Shown: piece by piece, positions 23,916 through 32,511 of the stretch | How the letters are laid out: each line of letters opens with the position of its first letter | Position numbering within the stretch: the first letter of the stretch is position 1 | Notes under the pieces: model-generated | Told to the model about the DNA's origin: nothing | The model's database searches: none | The model's input: only the letters and a program-made list of their open reading frames with translations | Made by a program: the position numbers and the translations under genes | From: HNR sp040400085 | GTDB lineage: Bacteria; Actinomycetota; Actinomycetes; Actinomycetales; Microbacteriaceae | Assembly: GCA_040400085.1 (NCBI GenBank) | Contig: JBBAQX010000018.1 | Coordinates: 12,394-76,393, forward strand | DNA: 64,000 nucleotides | Reading direction: 5' to 3'

Positions 23916-23937
23916 ACCTTAACACTAGTGTTAAGGT
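23916..23937. promoter_or_regulatory. Palindromic MerR-type operator
   Basis: A perfect 22-bp palindrome (half-site accttaacact) lies between the MFS and MerR genes. On the minus strand TTGACC overlaps its edge and the next 19 bp are the palindrome core, so it fits the long 19-bp spacer of MerR-activated promoters in front of the exporter gene. Confidence 0.8.
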
Positions 23938-23991
23938 CAAACGCTATCGCTGAGAGCGAAACGCAGGCTGCACGGTCGAAGGGATCTGAGG

Positions 23992-24381
23992 ATGAGAATA
24001 GGCGAGCTGTCCGAAAGGTCTGGGGTTTCAGCCCGTCTTCTGCGCTATTACGAAGAGCAGGACCTCCTGAAGCCGAAACGCGATAATAGCGGGTACCGTG
24101 ACTACCCTGAATCCATGGTTTCGCTAGCCGCTCAGATTCGCGAGCTCATCGAATCGGGTCTTACTACCGAGATTATTCGGCAGATTCTTCCCTGCGTGAT
24201 CGAGCATAACTCTGCCATTCTTCCGCGCTTTCCGGAGCATGCGGTTGCCCAGCTTCGCGAACACCAAGCCAAAATAGCGGCGCGGATCTGCTGTCTCACC
24301 GCAACTCACGGAGCCATCGACTCTTACCTCGATGCGGTTGCCAAGCGCCAAGAGGAAATGCTCCAGGCCACGAACTCCTAG
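23992..24381 (+). CDS. MerR family transcriptional regulator
   Basis: 129 residues. It opens with MRIGELSERSGVSARLLRYY and EEQDLLKPKRDNSGYRDY, the invariant MerR winged helix. A dimer helix and a short effector part follow (IRELIESGLTTEIIRQILPC), with cysteines at LPCVIEH and RICCL. It probably controls the divergent exporter through the palindrome. The inducer is unknown. Confidence 0.92.
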   Translation: MRIGELSERSGVSARLLRYYEEQDLLKPKRDNSGYRDYPESMVSLAAQIRELIESGLTTEIIRQILPCVIEHNSAILPRFPEHAVAQLREHQAKIAARICCLTATHGAIDSYLDAVAKRQEEMLQATNS

Positions 24382-24585
24382 TCCATGTGGTGCTCTCTGG
24401 TGTGAGTTCGCTAACGGATGCTGCGCCCGTTTTTACCGAACCCGTCGCGTTCTGCTTTATCCCTCTCCCCCGGAATTGTGTGAAGTTTTGGCGGTAGACA
24501 TCGCGGATTGGCGTTGCCCCCACTTAAGATGCTATTCTCTAACGGTTGCCTTTTGCGCGCTTGATAAGAGTGTGAAGAAGGAAGC

Positions 24586-24657
<72 letters not shown>

Positions 24658-24706
24658 CTGGCTTTGATGATTGCCCGCTGATTTAGCGGATTTGAACTAA
24701 AGCTGT

Positions 24707-24780
24707 GGCTGGGTAGCTCAGTTGGTGAGAGCGCACGACTCATAATCGTGAGGTCGCGGGTTCGAATCCCGCTCCAGCTA
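24707..24780 (+). tRNA. tRNA-Met (CAT)
   Basis: Acceptor ggctggg pairs with tccagct (two G-T pairs at the ends); D arm gctcagttggtgagagc; anticodon CAT at 24741-24743; T arm cgggttcgaatcccg. The acceptor and D arm look like an elongator. The following 24781-25245 has no convincing gene. Confidence 0.95.
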
Positions 24781-24927
24781 CAAAAAGATTTGCCTCCCGT
24801 TACGACGGTGATGGAAGAAGGCCTTAGAACCCCAGCCGGACGACTGGATCTAGGGTCTTTCGCTTTGCGTGCTGCCGTGCTGCTGTGCGTCTGGCTCTAG
24901 TGCTACCCGTGCGAACCCGTCTGGCAA

Positions 24928-24986
24928 TCAGTTGGTCAAAGTCCGTGGGGTTTGGACCGAAAATCGCACGAACTTTGACCAACTGA
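24928..24986. repeat. 15-bp inverted repeat in a gene-free stretch
   Basis: A perfect 15-bp inverted repeat (tcagttggtcaaagt at 24928-24942, complement at 24972-24986) with a 29-bp loop. It lies in the 465 bp between tRNA-Met and the DUF1801-like gene, in which nothing else is seen beyond a weak imperfect hairpin near 24823-24860. Confidence 0.7.
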
Positions 24987-25245
24987 TAGAAGTACTTCTG
25001 GAGCGAACATCACGAACCGAGGTGATGGGGTTCCGTGACATGAAAGTTCGACCAAGAACTCTGAATGAGGCAAGACAGAGGCTCAATAATGAGTAGCAGC
25101 CTTGGCCAAGTCTACAAAGACCAGCTGTTAACGCGCATCCACAATCGAAAGAACGGTTGATCTCACACAGGTTCCTGTGCCAGTCTGGTTGAAGAACAAC
25201 CCAAGTTGCATGCTCGCCACAGGCGAAAGCGGTCAGGAGCCCGAG

Positions 25246-25581
25246 ATGTCAGAGCTTGAAGAATTCATTGCACAGCTTGAGAGCCCACAGCGTGACATCG
25301 CCGAGCGGCTTCGCGGTCTTATCGACGCTGCAATGCTCCGGGCGACGGGCCACGTCTGGCACGGGCATCCCGTCTGGCTCGAGCAAAAGACGCCAGTCGC
25401 CGGATTTAAGCCCTACCCCAAATATGTCACGTTTATGATCTGGAACGCTGCTCCTATCGACGATAAGTCGGGCGTACTTGTTGCTGGGCCACGGATGTGG
25501 ACCGTGAAATATGCCGCTGTCGATGAGATAGAGGATGCCGTTGTCACGGATTGGCTCACGCAGGCACAAGCGGCCAGCTAG
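25246..25581 (+). CDS. DUF1801-like small protein
   Basis: 111 residues from the ATG at 25246 (AGGAG seven bases upstream). It has LRGLIDAAMLRATGHVWHGH, then PVWLEQKTPVAGFKPYPKYV and FMIWNAAPID, which match the DUF1801/YdhG-like fold of small cytoplasmic proteins. Function is unknown. The longer frame from 25177 lacks conserved sequence before this start. Confidence 0.7.
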   Translation: MSELEEFIAQLESPQRDIAERLRGLIDAAMLRATGHVWHGHPVWLEQKTPVAGFKPYPKYVTFMIWNAAPIDDKSGVLVAGPRMWTVKYAAVDEIEDAVVTDWLTQAQAAS

Positions 25582-25701
25582 ATCCGACCCGCTGGTACCA
25601 CTGCATCCCGTTCGCGATTATCTATACCCTGGTTGATTGCTGGTAATAATCTCGGACTCGTTCGAAGCGACTAGCGTTTCAGCTTTTTCTGCGTTATGGT
25701 A

Positions 25702-25822
25702 CTTGACGTACAAAGTAGTGTGATTGGATACCGGTTTGATATGGCATGGGGATGCCATATCTCTCTGTGAGCGTTATCACAAACCGGTGTTATCGCAACC
25801 CGGTGCTATTACAAACCGCTGA
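25702..25822 (+). promoter_or_regulatory. Promoter/operator array upstream of the sigma-fusion gene
   Basis: A TTGACG box (25702) is followed by accggtttg (25730-25738), a 10-bp hairpin with GGGG loop (25738-25761), the inverted copy caaaccggt (25780-25788), and three tandem 16-bp repeats (25775-25790, 25791-25806, 25807-25822; consensus tatcacaaaccggtga). The array ends 18 bp before the gene start. It looks like a multi-site operator. Confidence 0.68.
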
Positions 25823-25840
25823 GCTTAGGGGCGTAAAACA

Positions 25841-27217
25841 GTGCAGCAAATCGATGAAAAAGTAACGTCTGAATCAGACGTTGCGGAGTTTTATGTTAGT
25901 TCTCGTGCCTTGCTTATCGCCCATGCCCGGCGTTACGTGAGTGATCTCGGATACTGCGAAGACATAGTCGCCGAGTCTTATCTTTCAATCGTTGAGAGAG
26001 TGCGAAAAGGCAAAGGCCCTGCCCTCGACAAATTAGAAGCCTACGCAAAAGTATGCGTTCGGAATGAGGCTTTTCGTCAGGGCAAAGCCGCCTCACATGA
26101 GCTTCCCACGGAATTCGTAGATACGTTGGCAGACAGCCTTCTTGAAACTGTCGAGGACTCAGAACTATCTGAGACCTGGGATGAGGCTGCTGCGGCCCGT
26201 GCCTTCCACAAGCTGAGCGAGCGCTCGCAGAAAGTGCTGTGGTCGTCACTGGTCGAGGACAAGCGGTTGGCCGAGATTGCCGGACACCTCGGAATAAACG
26301 AGCGAGCAGTCGCGAGCGCCGCCTTCAGGGCGAGAGAAAATCTCCGCCTTCACTATCTTGTCGAGGCATCCAACGCTTCTCACAAATGCGGCGAGATGAG
26401 GGTCGATTTTCTGGCCAATTATGTCCAGGGGCAGAGTAGTCAGCGTCGAGAGAAGAAGATTGAAGACCATCTCGGACGTTGCCTAGCCTGTAGGGAGACT
26501 GTTGGGGGCATGAGATCCCTCGGATTGCCAACGTTCGTTATTCTGGGAATCGCCGTTACTGCAGCTGGAACCCCCGCGCTTTTCGGAGGAGGATCCTCAG
26601 CCCAAGCCGCAACCTTTATGACAACGTCGGCAAAATCATCCTGGGTGATCGCATCGCAGTTGGGCGGCGGATGGCTCAAAATTATCGCCATAACCGGGGT
26701 TGGGTTACTCGCTGCCGTATCGATTTGGGCAGTTGCATTTTGGGGTGTGAGCAACGGCGATTCCAGTCAACGGACTCCCGGAGATACGAATGCGCCGCTC
26801 GAAAACCCGGTGAACGGTGAAGAGCAACAGCCTAAAGAGCAGCCCCTCGCCCAAGATCAAGCCGAACAAAACGTCCCAGAGCTCTCAGGCCCGCTGCCTG
26901 CCGGTGTGCGAAAAGTTTCATGGGCACCAGCACCATCGAGCTATGTTGCGGGCGGAACCGACGCGCGCATCCTGTTATCTGTTGATTTTGACCAGGAAAC
27001 TAAGGCTGACGATTACACACTCGTGGTCGTACCGCCTGCCGGGGTCACGCTCACAAAGGCGTCAGCCGGTTGCACTATCAGCAACGGTCAGGCGCGCTGC
27101 ATCCCACAGAAAAACCTCCTGGGTGCCACCCAATACAACTGGCAGTTCTTCGCGGATCTCACGCCAGATTCGACGGCCAAACTTCCTGTCGCGCAGCTGA
27201 CAAAAGATTTTTCCTAG
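25841..27217 (+). CDS. ECF-type sigma factor fused to zinc finger, membrane segments and export-type domain
   Basis: 458 residues (GTG start). Residues 1-175 hold sigma-70 regions 2 and 4: RRYVSDLGYCEDIVAESYLS and LSERSQKVLWSSLVEDKRLA, with HTH EIAGHLGINERAVASAAFRA. A ZAS-like finger follows (KCGEMR ... DHLGRCLACRE, His-x3-Cys-x2-Cys). Hydrophobic segments lie near residues 225-250 and 281-303, then a Pro/Glu/Gln linker and a beta-rich ~110-residue domain. Sigma and anti-sigma parts are normally separate genes; here they are one chain. It directly precedes the large adhesin gene and probably controls it. With two membrane passes the C terminus would be inside, so topology is uncertain. Confidence 0.82.
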   Translation: MQQIDEKVTSESDVAEFYVSSRALLIAHARRYVSDLGYCEDIVAESYLSIVERVRKGKGPALDKLEAYAKVCVRNEAFRQGKAASHELPTEFVDTLADSLLETVEDSELSETWDEAAAARAFHKLSERSQKVLWSSLVEDKRLAEIAGHLGINERAVASAAFRARENLRLHYLVEASNASHKCGEMRVDFLANYVQGQSSQRREKKIEDHLGRCLACRETVGGMRSLGLPTFVILGIAVTAAGTPALFGGGSSAQAATFMTTSAKSSWVIASQLGGGWLKIIAITGVGLLAAVSIWAVAFWGVSNGDSSQRTPGDTNAPLENPVNGEEQQPKEQPLAQDQAEQNVPELSGPLPAGVRKVSWAPAPSSYVAGGTDARILLSVDFDQETKADDYTLVVVPPAGVTLTKASAGCTISNGQARCIPQKNLLGATQYNWQFFADLTPDSTAKLPVAQLTKDFS

Positions 27218-27321
27218 GTCTCTGCGAAAAAACGTAACCAAAATGTGTATCTGCACTCTGACTTGTTGAGGGTGTTTTTGTTTCACCTCATTGGTAGGGC
27301 ACTGAGGTGTGAAGGGGAATC

Positions 27322-30300
27322 GTGAAGAATAATTCTGTAAGAAGCCAAGGGCATTTGAGCATTCGGGGGGCTTTTATCGCTTTCTGCGCTGTTCTTGCGG
27401 TGATAGTTGGCGTTATCGTGCCGGCTTCCGTTGTCAGCGCCGCCGAGGTGGAGGTCATCGACGTATCGTCAATTACATTCACAAACACGATCCAGCCAGG
27501 GAACCGGTTGGAGGTAGGACAGACCTCCCGAGTCAGTTTTGATTGGAGCCTCATTGGCACGGGAGCAACTGCCGGAGATACCTTCAGCCTTGTGCTTACT
27601 CGAAACTTTCAAGCGGTCTCTGGCACAATAGATCTTCGTGTGGCAGGCGGAGCTGACTCCGCTGGAACGTGTACCCTGAGCCCGATGACGCCCACCGTTG
27701 GGCCCAAAGTAGTGTGCGTACTAAGCGACTACGTGGATTCACACGACGACGTCACCGGTTCGCTGTGGATCGAAGTTCAAACGGTGACCTCTACGACAGA
27801 GACAAGCCTGAGCCTCACCGTTGACGGAAATGTCGTCCTTGTCCCAATCCCGCCGGGAGGGATCGGTGCTCAAGGGTATGGACCGGTGCCGACAAACGCA
27901 AGCAAGCGTGGTTACTGGAGCAACCCCGAGCGCACTGCTATTACGTGGTATGTCGATGTCCCAGGGTCCTTCGTCGGCACGACTAACCCCCTGGAAATTG
28001 TAGATACATATTCAGCTGGCTTGACCCTTATTGCCAGCGGTGCGCAAGCCCCCAGCTTCACCAGTATCGAGATGACTCAGGCAGCCTGGGACCTACAAAG
28101 CTGGAGCCCGGTCAATCCCGCACAGTGGGAACTGACTCCTGATGTGTCGCAATCGTTCCACGTGAGTTTGCAGCAGCCGATTGATCAGACACGGCTGTAT
28201 CGCTTCAAATACCAAACCTCGCTTGATTATCCCGAGAATTCCATCCCCGGCGATGTATTCAGCAACGTTGCGGTCGTAAACGGCACTACCTACCGCACCT
28301 CTCTCACCTACACAACCACTGGTGGAGGAAGCGCTATTGGTAGCGGCAGGGGCGGCTTTATCGTCGCAAAAGAAGCGCTCGCCGGTGACGGTGTGTCACT
28401 CGTGCCTGCCGGTACCGAATATTCAGTCAAGGCAACAATCACTGAGCCTTTCAAAGCCCCCCGAGAAGTCGAACTGCAGCTGACCGCTGGCGGTGCGCCG
28501 AAAGGCGTAGCGAACCTGCCAGAGGGAACGACTGTAACGCTGAGCGAGATAAACCTTCCCTCGGTTACCAACGTGAGCTGGGGCACTCCCCGGTTCTCGG
28601 CGAATAGCAACCCCAATGTTACAGTTTCCCCCGACGGTTCAACCGTTGAACTGGCCATTGTTGCTGACGGTACCTACAGGTTCTCGCTCGTCAATACGGC
28701 CGAAGACATCACGCCGCCGCCCCTCTTCTCGGTGGGGGACTACACCTGGGTAGACCTCAATGCCGATGGATTGCAGGATGCCACTGAACAGGTGCTCCCC
28801 GGCGTCACCGTCAGTCTGTCCGACCAGATCGGAGACCCCGTCCGTGACAGCGTCGGGGATGAGGTTCTGCCCGTTGTGTCCGACGGTCAAGGCGAATATC
28901 ATTTCGACGGCCTTCCTGCGGGTAAATACCGGGTCCATTTCGAGGCCCCTTCCGGCTATGAACTGACCAGCGAAACGGTCGGAGCCGATGAATCGTTAGA
29001 CTCTAACGCTGATCCGGCAACCGGCTGGACCCGGATTATCGACCTTGGAGTCGCGTTAGGCAACACCGCACCGTCGATTCCGGCTGACGGTGTCAGCGCG
29101 CAGTACATCGATAGAACAATTGATGCTGGGTTCATAGAGATCCCCACTCCGGTGGTGCCCTATTTCGCGGTTGGCGACTACGCCTGGTTTGACCAGAACG
29201 CCGACGGGCTACAAACAAGTGGTGAAGCACCGATGACGGGAGTACTGGTGTGGCTCGTGGATAGTGACGAGCATCCGGTTAGCGATATCGACGGGCACCC
29301 GGTCGCCCCCGTGACCACCGATTCCGACGGAAAATACCACTTTGACCGGTTGCCCGCTGGAGAATACCGGGTGAAGTTTGACGCTCCATCGGGAATGGAA
29401 TTCACGTCTCCGGAGGAGGGAAGCGATCCAACTCTGGATTCGCGCGCCCGTGATAGGGGAGTGACGCGGGTCTTTGAGCTCGGTATCGGGCTGGACAATA
29501 CCACCGCTACTATTCCCGGTGATGATGTCACGGCATCATATATTGACCGCACTCAAGACGCCGGTTTTGTTGAGACCGTACCTGTCGTGAACGACGGTTC
29601 CGTGAGCATCGTGAAAGACGATGGTCGCACGATCGTGAAGCCGGGAGAGACGCTCAATTACTCTCTTGTTGTCTCGAATGCGACTCCCTATGCTGCCCCA
29701 AATGTTGTTGTCCGTGATGTGATGCCCTCAACCGTCGATCTGGTGTCGAGCTCGATCCCTGGCACTATTGCTGTCGATAACCCGCTGGCGCTGGAATGGG
29801 ATTTGGGCGATCTGCCGGCTGGAGAAACCCGAACTATCGTGGTGACGGTTCGTGTTCATAGCGACCTCCCCGCCGAGGCGATGATTGTTAATACCGCAAC
29901 GGCAACCAGCTCGGGAATCTGCGCAGATGATCCGCTCACCCCGGTCAAGGACTGCGAATCAACAGACGTCGACAGGACACCCACGAGTATCTGGGTATTG
30001 AAGGATGACCACGCACATGCCGTCCGCCTCGGGGATAGCCTGACCTACGACATCACGGTGGGCAATTCCTCCGCGGTGACCAAGGACGCTATCGAGGCAG
30101 TCGATTCTCTGCCTTCGAGCGTGAAATTCGTCTCCGCGACGGATGGCGGGAAATACGACCCCGCCACGCGTTCCGTGAGCTGGACAGTGCTCGATCTCGG
30201 GCCTGGGCAATCGCGCGTAGTCCACGTGACAGTTCAGGTTAAGGGCGATATTGAGGGTTCCGTGATCAATACGGTGATATTGCCCTCGGAGCCCGAAGAT

Positions 30301-30486
30301 GGTTGCAAGGATGCTGAGGCCTGCTTGTCGGCGGACCAGACCCTGGTTTCCGGTTCCCTGGCACGCACCGGCGGATCGTCTTTTACCGGCCCGCTGTTGC
30401 TCGCGGTCTTCGGTGTCTTTCTTGGTGCGGGGCTGCTCGTTCTGAGGCGACGAAAGGGTGATAAGTCTCTCCTCGTGGCGCGCTAG
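27322..30486 (+). CDS. Large sortase-anchored surface protein with SdrD B-type and DUF11 domains
   Basis: 1054 residues. Signal peptide (about 1-41, SIRGAFIAFCAVLAVIVGVI core); an N-terminal Ig-like adhesin region to about 330; a DUF5979-like domain (about 345-462); two SdrD B-type repeats starting FSVGDYTWVDLNADGLQDA (about 467) and FAVGDYAWFDQNADGLQTS (about 615), each with calcium-loop-like DxNxDG; two DUF11 domains (about 765-990); then LARTG at 1013, a membrane helix and RRRKG. LAxTG signals are used by class E sortases of actinobacteria; no sortase gene is in the window. It is expected on the cell surface as an adhesin or pilin-like protein. Confidence 0.88.
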   Translation: MKNNSVRSQGHLSIRGAFIAFCAVLAVIVGVIVPASVVSAAEVEVIDVSSITFTNTIQPGNRLEVGQTSRVSFDWSLIGTGATAGDTFSLVLTRNFQAVSGTIDLRVAGGADSAGTCTLSPMTPTVGPKVVCVLSDYVDSHDDVTGSLWIEVQTVTSTTETSLSLTVDGNVVLVPIPPGGIGAQGYGPVPTNASKRGYWSNPERTAITWYVDVPGSFVGTTNPLEIVDTYSAGLTLIASGAQAPSFTSIEMTQAAWDLQSWSPVNPAQWELTPDVSQSFHVSLQQPIDQTRLYRFKYQTSLDYPENSIPGDVFSNVAVVNGTTYRTSLTYTTTGGGSAIGSGRGGFIVAKEALAGDGVSLVPAGTEYSVKATITEPFKAPREVELQLTAGGAPKGVANLPEGTTVTLSEINLPSVTNVSWGTPRFSANSNPNVTVSPDGSTVELAIVADGTYRFSLVNTAEDITPPPLFSVGDYTWVDLNADGLQDATEQVLPGVTVSLSDQIGDPVRDSVGDEVLPVVSDGQGEYHFDGLPAGKYRVHFEAPSGYELTSETVGADESLDSNADPATGWTRIIDLGVALGNTAPSIPADGVSAQYIDRTIDAGFIEIPTPVVPYFAVGDYAWFDQNADGLQTSGEAPMTGVLVWLVDSDEHPVSDIDGHPVAPVTTDSDGKYHFDRLPAGEYRVKFDAPSGMEFTSPEEGSDPTLDSRARDRGVTRVFELGIGLDNTTATIPGDDVTASYIDRTQDAGFVETVPVVNDGSVSIVKDDGRTIVKPGETLNYSLVVSNATPYAAPNVVVRDVMPSTVDLVSSSIPGTIAVDNPLALEWDLGDLPAGETRTIVVTVRVHSDLPAEAMIVNTATATSSGICADDPLTPVKDCESTDVDRTPTSIWVLKDDHAHAVRLGDSLTYDITVGNSSAVTKDAIEAVDSLPSSVKFVSATDGGKYDPATRSVSWTVLDLGPGQSRVVHVTVQVKGDIEGSVINTVILPSEPEDGCKDAEACLSADQTLVSGSLARTGGSSFTGPLLLAVFGVFLGAGLLVLRRRKGDKSLLVAR

Positions 30487-30495
30487 GGGTCAGCG

Positions 30496-31515
30496 CTAGC
30501 TCCTCCGAACGTATGTCTGGAGGAGCGATGCGCCGGTGTCCGCATCATCGACCGTAACGACAAACGTTCGTTTGCCGTCATTCCGCGTTACCTGGATGCC
30601 TGCGCTGTCCCGCGTGATGATGCCCCAACGATTGCGGCCGAATCGTATGCCGTACCCACCGAATTCGCCTAGCGCTGATACCTCGGTCACCGCAACAGTT
30701 TCGATAGCGGATGCCGGTATCCGTATCATGGGCCAGCCGAGCGCGCCTCGCGCGGCTAGTCCTCTGCGAGAAACCGTGACTCTCCAGGAAAGCGTGGTCG
30801 TGACTAAGGCTGCCGCGATTGCGAGCACTCCGACAGCAATCCAGATCGCCGCATTTGGGGTCAGGATCGCGGTCGTGACTACTGCGCCCAGTGCGAGAAC
30901 CATGGAGATAGATACTACCCACCGAATAAGTGGGGATCCGCTGATGTGTTGTGTCCAGACGGCGCGCTCGTTGGGGGCTAACCGCATCGGTTGGACATCC
31001 TCCGCGTCGCTATCCCCGGCCTCTATCTTGGGCGTGATCGCAGCGGCAATTGCGCCTAGCGCTATGGCGAAACCAAGCGAGAGGAGAAAGCTTGTCCCGA
31101 GCGGGTGACTCTGTACCTCGGTTTCGTCCAGTCCGACTTGGCCGAGCGTGCTCGAAGTGACGAGAGCGCTGACCAAACCTGTCGCTCCGACGCCAATTCC
31201 GATGAGGAACCTGAGGGGTGCGCCTCCCCGTCCGCTGGAGATTGCCTTCCGTGCACTCCCATAGATGAGAGCGGTGAGGAATGCTCCTATTGCTGCGGTA
31301 ACTGCGATATTGGTCCATGCCGCTGCGAATCGTTGTGGCGTGCCATCGAAGCTCCACTGCACCGCGATGGTTTCGGGTAGCTGGGGGAGTGCGACTACGA
31401 GCGCGATAAGCGCGGCTAGCAGTGTGAGGGCAGGCAAGAGTAGCGCGGCCACCAAAAGACGCGTGCGTTGTGCGCGGTTAAGTTGGCTTTGCTTCGGTGC
31501 GTTGTTTGAGGTCAT
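30496..31515 (-). CDS. DUF1648-domain membrane protein
   Basis: 339 residues with about seven membrane helices. The first ~70 residues hold the DUF1648 motif LPETIAVQWSFDGTPQRFAA, shared with SdpI-type immunity proteins. The middle has VRPM-like polar loop and two helices, and the end is a soluble beta domain (YGIRFGRNRWGIITRDSAGI). The upstream GntR gene overlaps its start by 4 bp, so it is part of a regulator-membrane protein operon. Substrate or partner unknown. Confidence 0.82.
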   Translation of the reverse strand: MTSNNAPKQSQLNRAQRTRLLVAALLLPALTLLAALIALVVALPQLPETIAVQWSFDGTPQRFAAAWTNIAVTAAIGAFLTALIYGSARKAISSGRGGAPLRFLIGIGVGATGLVSALVTSSTLGQVGLDETEVQSHPLGTSFLLSLGFAIALGAIAAAITPKIEAGDSDAEDVQPMRLAPNERAVWTQHISGSPLIRWVVSISMVLALGAVVTTAILTPNAAIWIAVGVLAIAAALVTTTLSWRVTVSRRGLAARGALGWPMIRIPASAIETVAVTEVSALGEFGGYGIRFGRNRWGIITRDSAGIQVTRNDGKRTFVVTVDDADTGASLLQTYVRRS

Positions 31516-31865
31516 TTCTGGTACTCCTGATTGATCATCGTAAAGAGCACGGCAGGCTCGATATTTCGTTGTTTAGCCTCGGCTACGAGGGCGGGGATGA
31601 GAGCGTGGAGGCTATCAAGATTTTCGGCGCGCCCTGTAACGATTGCACCGCGGCCTCGATGGAGCTCGATCATCCCCTCATCTCGAAGGTCATGGAGCGC
31701 CCTGAGTACCGTGTGGATGTTAATGTCGAGTGTGCTTGCCAGCTCTTTCGCTGATGGAAGGCGCTCTCCTGCCTTGAGGTCTCCGCTCAAGATGTGACTA
31801 CGGATGCTCGTGGCAATCTGTGTGAAAAGCGACTCCTGCGCCATTGAATCAATTTTTATCAGCAT
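31512..31865 (-). CDS. GntR family regulator (YtrA subfamily)
   Basis: 117 residues: SLFTQIATSIRSHILSGDLK, then AGERLPSAKELASTLDINIH and TVLRALHDLRDEGMIELHRG, a canonical GntR winged helix, with only a short C-terminal helix as in YtrA-type regulators. It probably represses itself and the downstream DUF1648 gene through the AT-rich inverted repeat just upstream. Confidence 0.9.
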   Translation of the reverse strand: MLIKIDSMAQESLFTQIATSIRSHILSGDLKAGERLPSAKELASTLDINIHTVLRALHDLRDEGMIELHRGRGAIVTGRAENLDSLHALIPALVAEAKQRNIEPAVLFTMINQEYQK

Positions 31866-31896
31866 GAGACCCTCCCTTCAATAAATTCACTATATA

Positions 31897-31915
31897 GTTA
31901 TAGTACATATATAAC
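31897..31915. promoter_or_regulatory. Candidate operator for the GntR regulator
   Basis: An inverted repeat gttata-N7-tataac lies within a very AT-rich stretch 32 bp upstream of the GntR start, overlapping likely -10 boxes. Confidence 0.5.
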
Positions 31916-32066
31916 AAGTTGGGTGTTGTTGCTGTTTTCCCGTCAAGGTAAAACCGCATGCCGCTGAATGTTTGATTAGAGAACGATCCGCTCCGTCCAA
32001 CAGGCGCTCGCAATCTGTAATATTGATCGTGCACATTCGCGAAAACCTGTCGTAGCGGAGGAAAAA

Positions 32067-32477
32067 ATGTTTAATCGAAAAACTGCCGCATCTGTTGCCC
32101 TTATTGGGGCGCTTATGTTGACTCCGATGATCAGCGCGTGCACCGGCAATAATACGTCGGCGGAACAAAGGCAGACGGTTGATCTCCCGAAAGAATTCCC
32201 CGAAGACTTTCCCCTCGTCGAGGGTAAGATCGTCGCCGCAGATAAGTTAGGTGATAAGGGATGGGCGGCCACCGTCGTGGTTAAAGACGCAGCCGCTCAA
32301 GACTCAGCGCTCGCAGATCTCAAGGACAAAGGCTTCACTGAGCACGGTTCAAATGAGAGCGACCCCCAGAAACGCACCTACTCGCTGGGAAACGGAACAC
32401 TTTCCGTCACGGTCGTTCTTACCCAGGCTGACAACGAGTTTCTTGTCGATTACTCATTCGCGCCGGTTGCCCGCTAA
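32067..32477 (+). CDS. Small hypothetical lipoprotein
   Basis: 136 residues. The signal ends in MISAC (Cys 25). The mature part begins TGNNTSAEQRQTVDLPKEFP and is a small alpha/beta domain (LADLKDKGFTEHGSNESDPQ, NGTLSVTVVLTQADNEFLVD). A ribosome site (GGAGGAAAAA) lies before the ATG. No family is recognised. It is convergent with the second sigma fusion. Confidence 0.75.
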   Translation: MFNRKTAASVALIGALMLTPMISACTGNNTSAEQRQTVDLPKEFPEDFPLVEGKIVAADKLGDKGWAATVVVKDAAAQDSALADLKDKGFTEHGSNESDPQKRTYSLGNGTLSVTVVLTQADNEFLVDYSFAPVAR

Positions 32478-32511
32478 AGAGTCGTTTCCCGGCCGGAGAT
32501 CTACTGGCACT

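Noticed and set aside
24869..25096. 75-residue ORF after tRNA-Met
   Set aside because: No ribosome site, no recognisable domain, and it spans the 15-bp inverted repeat; treated as non-coding.
25775..25822. CRISPR-like repeat array
   Set aside because: Three 16-bp units are directly adjacent with no spacers and no cas genes; it is an operator-like tandem repeat.
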